Assembly (NCBI GenBank): GCA_003460745.1
Contig: QTVU01000073.1
Coordinates: 1 to 9,767, forward strand
DNA length: 9,767 bases
Reading direction: 5' to 3'
Origin: Firmicutes bacterium AM55-24TS
GTDB lineage: Bacteria; Bacillota; Clostridia; UBA1381
Numbering within the stretch: position 1 is the stretch's first letter; each line of letters opens with the position of its first letter. Below, piece after piece: positions 6,505-9,767 of the stretch. The notes under the pieces are model-generated. The model had not been told where the DNA came from. It made no database searches and was given only the letters and a program-made list of their open reading frames with translations. A program made the translations under genes and the position numbers.

Positions 6505-7326
6505 ATGAAAAAAATAATTACATTAATTTTAGTAGGTTGTATGGCACTTTCAATAGGCGGGTGTGCAACAGAACAAGATGAACCAAAGTCATCATCTTTT
6601 ATTGACTCAAATAATATGGATGAAACAAACAAAATAATAGCGGTAAAAAGCGGATATATTTATTCATTTTCTGATGAAGTACCTGTAGGTCCTGCGATTG
6701 ATAGTTTTTTACATACAAACACTTGGAAATACTTTAAGAGTGAAGATAATATGGACGTTGTACAATGTACCGGAAATTGCATGTATAATGATAAAAAAGT
6801 TGAGGCGAAAATTCAGTTTGTGGTAAATGATGACGATTCGTTTGAAGTCAACTCTTTATCATTAAACGATATTGATCAAGAGTTGACTAATATATTAGCT
6901 TTTCTTGGAAAAGCATATGAGTATGCCGGAGTTACTGTTGATTTGGATGATATTACGGACGAAATTGACGGCGGTGCACAAAATAGCGCACCTCAAAACA
7001 GTACGGCACAAACATCTGCTACAACCGCTGAAAACGGCGACATTGGTATTATAGATACTGATGATTATAATTTGGACGAGTATTATATATCGGACACAAT
7101 TCTTGATAAGCTTAGTCAAGACGAAGTCAGAACACTTTTAAATGCAATGTACGCACATTACGGCTATACATTCACCACCGAACAATATGCACAGTTCTTT
7201 AGCTCAAAACCGTGGTATTCTTCAAGAGGTACATCAATGTCGGATTGTGAAAGTATGTTCAACGATTACGAAAGAAAGAACAAAGAAACTATAACCGCTT
7301 ATGAATCAAGAAAAGGCTGGAGATAA
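6505..7326 (+). CDS. YARHG-domain lipoprotein
   Basis: 273 residues from ATG 6505, chosen because AAGGGG (6491-6496) is 8 nt upstream and because it gives a proper lipoprotein signal peptide (KK, hydrophobic core, lipobox SIGG-C20); an upstream in-frame ATG at 6436 would bury that signal. After a Ser/Asp-rich linker, residues about 45-122 form a beta-rich module (IDSFLHTNTWKYFKS...VVQCTGNCMYNDKKVEAKIQFVV). A low-complexity Ala/Gln/Ser/Thr spacer (157-176) comes next, and the YARHG domain occupies about 188-262 (LNAMYAHYGYTF...YAQFFSSKPWY). Family role is unknown; YARHG proteins are exported and cell-surface attached. It is the outer-face partner and last gene of the operon, just before a terminator. 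Confidence 0.88.
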   Translation: MKKIITLILVGCMALSIGGCATEQDEPKSSSFIDSNNMDETNKIIAVKSGYIYSFSDEVPVGPAIDSFLHTNTWKYFKSEDNMDVVQCTGNCMYNDKKVEAKIQFVVNDDDSFEVNSLSLNDIDQELTNILAFLGKAYEYAGVTVDLDDITDEIDGGAQNSAPQNSTAQTSATTAENGDIGIIDTDDYNLDEYYISDTILDKLSQDEVRTLLNAMYAHYGYTFTTEQYAQFFSSKPWYSSRGTSMSDCESMFNDYERKNKETITAYESRKGWR

Positions 7327-7336
7327 ATAACACCGT

Positions 7337-7367
7337 AGAGTCAACCGTAAAGGTTGGCTCTTTTTTT
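7337..7367 (+). terminator. Rho-independent terminator of the envelope operon
   Basis: AGAGTCAACC (7337-7346) pairs with GGTTGGCTCT (7352-7361), with one G-U pair and a GTAAA loop, followed by a T run through 7367. It lies 10 nt after the lipoprotein stop and separates the operon from the recombinase module. Confidence 0.9.
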
Positions 7368-7395
7368 GTATGCGATGGCAATACAGCTTATCCTT

Positions 7396-7414
7396 ATTTA
7401 TATACTGTATAAAT
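7396..7414 (+). promoter_or_regulatory. AT-rich palindrome, likely promoter/operator of the recombinase module
   Basis: ATTTATA (7396-7402) and TATAAAT (7408-7414) are inverted around TACTG. The centre contains the -10-like TATACT (7401-7406). No good -35 is seen at 17 bp, which would fit a controlled promoter. The ribosome site GGGGTGG follows at 7415-7421. Confidence 0.35.
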
Positions 7415-7426
7415 GGGGTGGTTTCA

Positions 7427-7549
7427 GTGAAAGGGAAAATTAAAATCAATGATGAATTAAAAGCAAGTTACAGACGTGGGATTGTAAAGGAACTGTATTC
7501 AAGAAAAATGATAACGGAGCAGCAGTACAAGAGATTGCTTATGAAATAA
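7427..7549 (+). CDS. Small SHOCT-like protein (40 residues)
   Basis: GTG 7427 with GGGGTGG about 5 nt upstream, ending at TAA 7547-7549. The peptide is basic, and its second half, IVKELYSRKMITEQQYKRLL, has the L-x-x-L-(6)-I-T-x-x-(E/Q)-(Y/F)-x-x-L pattern of the SHOCT short C-terminal helix pair. It ends 23 nt before the recombinase start with no terminator between, so the two are probably co-transcribed. A helper or directionality role is possible but is only inferred from position. Confidence 0.6.
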   Translation: MKGKIKINDELKASYRRGIVKELYSRKMITEQQYKRLLMK

Positions 7550-7572
7550 GTGACAACGGGGAGGTGTCGGCG

Positions 7573-9159
7573 GTGCTTAAAGTGGCGGCATATGCGCGTG
7601 TTTCGACTGACAAGGATGATCAGATAAATTCACTTACAAATCAGCGTGAGTATTTTGAAAGCTACATAAAGTCAAAGGACGATTGGGAGTTTGTCGAAGT
7701 ATATTTTGACGAGGGTATCACAGGCACTCAAACCAAGAAACGAAAAGGTTTTAACCGTATGATTAACGATTGTAAAAACAAAAAAATAGACTTGATTTTA
7801 ACAAAGGAAGTCAGCCGTTTTGCAAGAAATACTGTTGACACGTTGAATTACACTCGTATGTTAAAGGAATATGATGTAGGTATATTTTTCATCAACGATA
7901 ATATTGATACACGTCAAAATGACGGCGAGTTTCGTTTGGCGATTATGGCATCTGTTGCACAGGAAGAAAGCCGAAAAATTTCAGAACGTGTGAAATGGGG
8001 ACAAAGACGTGCTATGGAAAACGGTGTTGTGTTCGGAAATAACAGTATTGTCGGATTTGATATTAATGACGGTGTATTGTCTGTTAATGAAAGTGAGGCA
8101 GAAGTTGTCAAATTAATTTTTCATAAGTACGTAAATGAGGGTAAAGGTACTCATATTGTTGCACGGGAACTTTACGAAGATGGCATAAAACCGCCTAAAT
8201 CAAGTAAAGATTTTTGGAGCAGTACGATGATTTTAAATATCTTACGTAATGAAAAGTATGTAGGTGATTTACTGCAAAAAAAGTATGTCACGAAAGATTA
8301 TCTTACACATCATAAAGTTATAAACGAAAGTGAGGACAAAATATATATTGAAAATCATCACGCGGGGATAATCAGCCGTAAAATGTGGAATATGGCACAG
8401 GCTGAATTGCAAAGGCGAAGTGTGGATAAAAGCACTAAGAAAAAGTATTCCAACAGATATTGGTGCAGCGGCAAGATAATTTGTTCCGAATGTGGTTCAA
8501 GGTTTGTGATACGTAAATCAAAAAAGAAAAGCGGTATCTACATAACGTGGGCTTGCCATGAAAGAGCGGCTCACGGGAATAAAAAACTTGATAAAAATAA
8601 TAATCAAGTCGGCTGCGATATGCGTACCGTAAATAACAAGTCGCTTTTGACTTGTATGAAGTTTATAACCGAACAGCTTGATGTGGATATTAATAATATT
8701 GCCGACGATATATTGACCAAGATTAATAACTCGGTTGATATGCCGGAGGATAATACGCAAAATCTGATGCTTAAGATACAGGATATACAAAATAAAAAAA
8801 TGCGTATGCTGGACAGTTATTATAGCGGTGACATAAACAAAGACGAAATGACTGCTCTTAAAGATAAGTATGATAAAGAGATTGAGAAAATCAATGCTAT
8901 TTTGCAGAAACAACAGAACAACCAAACCGCTATACAGGAAAGACAGAACAATATAGATGAGTTGCGTGATATAATAATCAATGCAGTTTGCTCCGAAAAT
9001 GTGTATGGAGAGATTGTCGATAAAATTATTGTGTATGATGATTATATGCTTGTGAAACTGAAATATATAGATTTTGCTTTTAAAATTAAATACTCAACTC
9101 ACGGTTATATGGAAAAGTATACGACAGTTATTGAAAGTTATGAGATTGTTTCTTTTTGA
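7573..9159 (+). CDS. Large serine recombinase (site-specific integrase)
   Basis: 528 residues from GTG 7573. This start sits 8 nt after the CGGGGAGG ribosome site, whereas the in-frame GTG at 7564 overlaps that site. The resolvase domain (1-150) has YARVS with nucleophile S11, D-E-G-I-T-G at 46-51 and the S81-R82-F83-A84-R85 active-site motif. The recombinase domain (about 160-285) has the usual GTHIVARELYEDGI and WSSTMILNILRNEKYVGD. A zinc ribbon follows with C304/C307 and C328/C348, then a long coiled coil (about 400-455) and a C-terminal beta tail. All parts are present and intact. It catalyses integration/excision between att sites through a 2-bp core. It is transcribed toward the truncated dpaA, about 100 bp away, as expected for an integrase at the end of its element. 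Confidence 0.95.
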   Translation: MLKVAAYARVSTDKDDQINSLTNQREYFESYIKSKDDWEFVEVYFDEGITGTQTKKRKGFNRMINDCKNKKIDLILTKEVSRFARNTVDTLNYTRMLKEYDVGIFFINDNIDTRQNDGEFRLAIMASVAQEESRKISERVKWGQRRAMENGVVFGNNSIVGFDINDGVLSVNESEAEVVKLIFHKYVNEGKGTHIVARELYEDGIKPPKSSKDFWSSTMILNILRNEKYVGDLLQKKYVTKDYLTHHKVINESEDKIYIENHHAGIISRKMWNMAQAELQRRSVDKSTKKKYSNRYWCSGKIICSECGSRFVIRKSKKKSGIYITWACHERAAHGNKKLDKNNNQVGCDMRTVNNKSLLTCMKFITEQLDVDINNIADDILTKINNSVDMPEDNTQNLMLKIQDIQNKKMRMLDSYYSGDINKDEMTALKDKYDKEIEKINAILQKQQNNQTAIQERQNNIDELRDIIINAVCSENVYGEIVDKIIVYDDYMLVKLKYIDFAFKIKYSTHGYMEKYTTVIESYEIVSF

Positions 9160-9167
9160 GGAGGTAG

Positions 9168-9305
9168 ATGATGTTTATTGATTATAGTAATATTAATGAG
9201 TTAATTGAATATATGACCTGTTTTACTATCCCGAAAATCAATAGCCATATCACTAATGCCGTAGGGACGGCATTTTTTATTGAAAGTTCTTCGCGTTTAA
9301 GGTAG
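9168..9305 (+). CDS. Short ORF crossing the element/dpaA junction
   Basis: GAGGAGGT (9158-9165) overlaps the recombinase stop and precedes ATG 9168 (2 nt) or ATG 9171 (5 nt); the second spacing is better. It reads MFIDYSNINELIEYMTCFTI and runs through the dpaA junction to TAG 9303-9305 (45 codons). The first 30 or so codons are element-derived and the rest is dpaA read backwards. If real, its native 3' end lies at the other element end and would be restored only in the excised circle. Confidence 0.4.
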   Translation: MMFIDYSNINELIEYMTCFTIPKINSHITNAVGTAFFIESSSRLR

Positions 9306-9652
9306 TCGCGATATGCGATATGGTTATCTTCGAGTGCTTTTTGAAAATTAGGTTGTATTTGTCCGCCGAACACCAAAGCGGACGGGTTTATTTCACTCAG
9401 AAAATCATCAATAATCATCGGTTCTTTTGCGTAAGGCGAGTTAATTGTATTGCCGTCGAAGGTTACGGGTACAGGCAAAATTACTATATCTGCACTCAAA
9501 ACCAAATCTTTATCAGTTTCACATTCAAGTGTTTCAAGCTGTATATCTTTATCAAAGCCGTATAGAAAAACGTGATACCCTTCAGCTTTCAAAAGCTTTG
9601 CAACAGTAAGCTGTCTTAAATCACCGCCTATAACAGAAACATTTTCAAACAT
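9182..9652 (-). pseudogene. dpaA: Dipicolinate synthase subunit A, 5' half, interrupted at codon ~132
   Basis: Residues 1-132 match DpaA/SpoVFA. The opening SVIGGDLRQLTVAKLLKAEG is the family's N-terminal Rossmann-like start (B. subtilis IAVIGGDARQLEIIRKL), with ILPVPVT and SALVFGGQI in the expected places, and KREELSIKNAVPT corresponds to ERDDIAIYNSIPT. In the family this is followed by (V/A)EG and the NAD(P)-binding half of a roughly 290-residue protein. Here it turns into LVIWLLIFGIVKQ and stops at 156, so the C-terminal half is missing. ATG 9652 has AGGAGGA 6 nt upstream and the 5' half has no lesions. The enzyme makes dipicolinic acid from a dihydrodipicolinate-pathway intermediate in the mother cell during sporulation. 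Excision of the neighbouring element could restore it, as for sigK and skin; this is inference. Confidence 0.88.
9255..9278 (+). terminator. Hairpin plus T run at the junction; also the probable attachment core
   Basis: AATGCCGT (9255-9262) and ACGGCATT (9267-9274) are perfect inverted arms around AGGG, followed by T's to 9278. In plus orientation this is a good terminator for the recombinase transcript. In minus orientation the same bases are the dpaA codons for N-A-V-P-T-A, exactly where dpaA homology ends. A short dyad at the crossover is what a serine integrase att core looks like. The dinucleotide core is not identifiable without the other junction. Confidence 0.6.
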
Positions 9653-9767
9653 AGTGTATCCTCCTCGTATAATATCTTTATAGATATATTTTTATATTCA
9701 AAATATCAATCGGTTTGGTAAACCTATGATATAATTGACTTGGTGTCAATCAGGTAATAGTTCTTTG
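9653..9767. promoter_or_regulatory. dpaA upstream region with small inverted repeats
   Basis: ATTGAC (9734-9739) and GTCAAT (9745-9750) are inverted around TTGGT; GGTTT/AAACC (9712-9716 and 9720-9724) form a second small dyad. In plus orientation TGATATAAT (9727-9735) is an extended -10 that could fire rightward out of the window. On the minus strand CATAGGTTT resembles, but does not match, a sporulation sigma -10, so the dpaA promoter is not assigned. Confidence 0.3.

Larger units (their letters stand above)
1..9257. mobile_element. Putative serine-recombinase element in dpaA (right end and cargo; left end off-window)
   Basis: Right boundary: loss of dpaA homology near 9257, next to an intact large serine recombinase reading outward. 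The recombinase module (7371-9257) is firmly part of the element; inclusion of the envelope operon and kinase as cargo is likely from continuity but depends on where the left end lies. The IS at 1-115 would be a later insertion. Confidence 0.5.

Noticed and set aside
9653..9767. Sigma-E/sigma-K promoter for dpaA
   Set aside because: CATAGGTTT only partly fits the -10 consensus and no matching -35 was found.
1..9767. CRISPR arrays, tRNA or rRNA genes
   Set aside because: No spaced repeats, cloverleaf or rRNA-like sequence was seen; the only tandem repeat is the 73-bp duplication inside a gene.

Overview
The window is AT-rich DNA from a low-GC Firmicute, most likely a spore-forming clostridium. 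The grounds are the strong AGGAGG-type ribosome binding sites, the A/T-biased codon use, and a recognisable 5' half of dpaA (spoVFA, dipicolinate synthase subunit A), a sporulation gene. Everything here is read by eye; no database search was run.

Layout. Bases 1-81 are the last 26 codons of an IS3-family transposase, and the IS right end lies at about 104-115. On the minus strand, 1016 down to 33 encodes a membrane-anchored Ser/Thr kinase whose 3' end runs into the IS. From a divergent intergenic region a plus-strand operon starts: a helix-turn-helix regulator (1263-1709), an SPFH/Band-7 protein with three C-terminal zinc ribbons (1729-2907), a zinc-ribbon/coiled-coil gene broken around a perfect 2 x 73 bp tandem repeat (2924-4212), a second zinc-ribbon gene split by a frameshift (4225-5162), a four-helix membrane protein (5195-5836), a DUF975 membrane protein (5856-6482) and a YARHG-domain lipoprotein (6505-7326). 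A rho-independent terminator follows at 7337-7367.

Next comes a short module: a 40-residue SHOCT-like ORF (7427-7549) and a large serine recombinase (7573-9159). Beyond it, on the minus strand, dpaA begins with a good start and RBS at 9652. Its homology stops at the conserved N-x-(V/I)-P-T motif, near 9257, and the frame then reads unrelated DNA into the recombinase flank. The simplest reading is that a serine-recombinase element integrated in dpaA, in the manner of the skin element in sigK, and that this window holds the right end of that element plus cargo. The left end and the dpaA 3' half would lie beyond base 1.

How the genes may work together (inference): the kinase/XRE pair flanks a cell-envelope set (SPFH scaffold, zinc-ribbon adaptors, two polytopic membrane proteins, an exported lipoprotein). 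It recalls the Bacillus ydjFGHI/PspA-type envelope-stress complex but with kinase control. Three of its genes carry lesions (IS truncation and two frameshifts), so the locus is either decaying or contains assembly errors.
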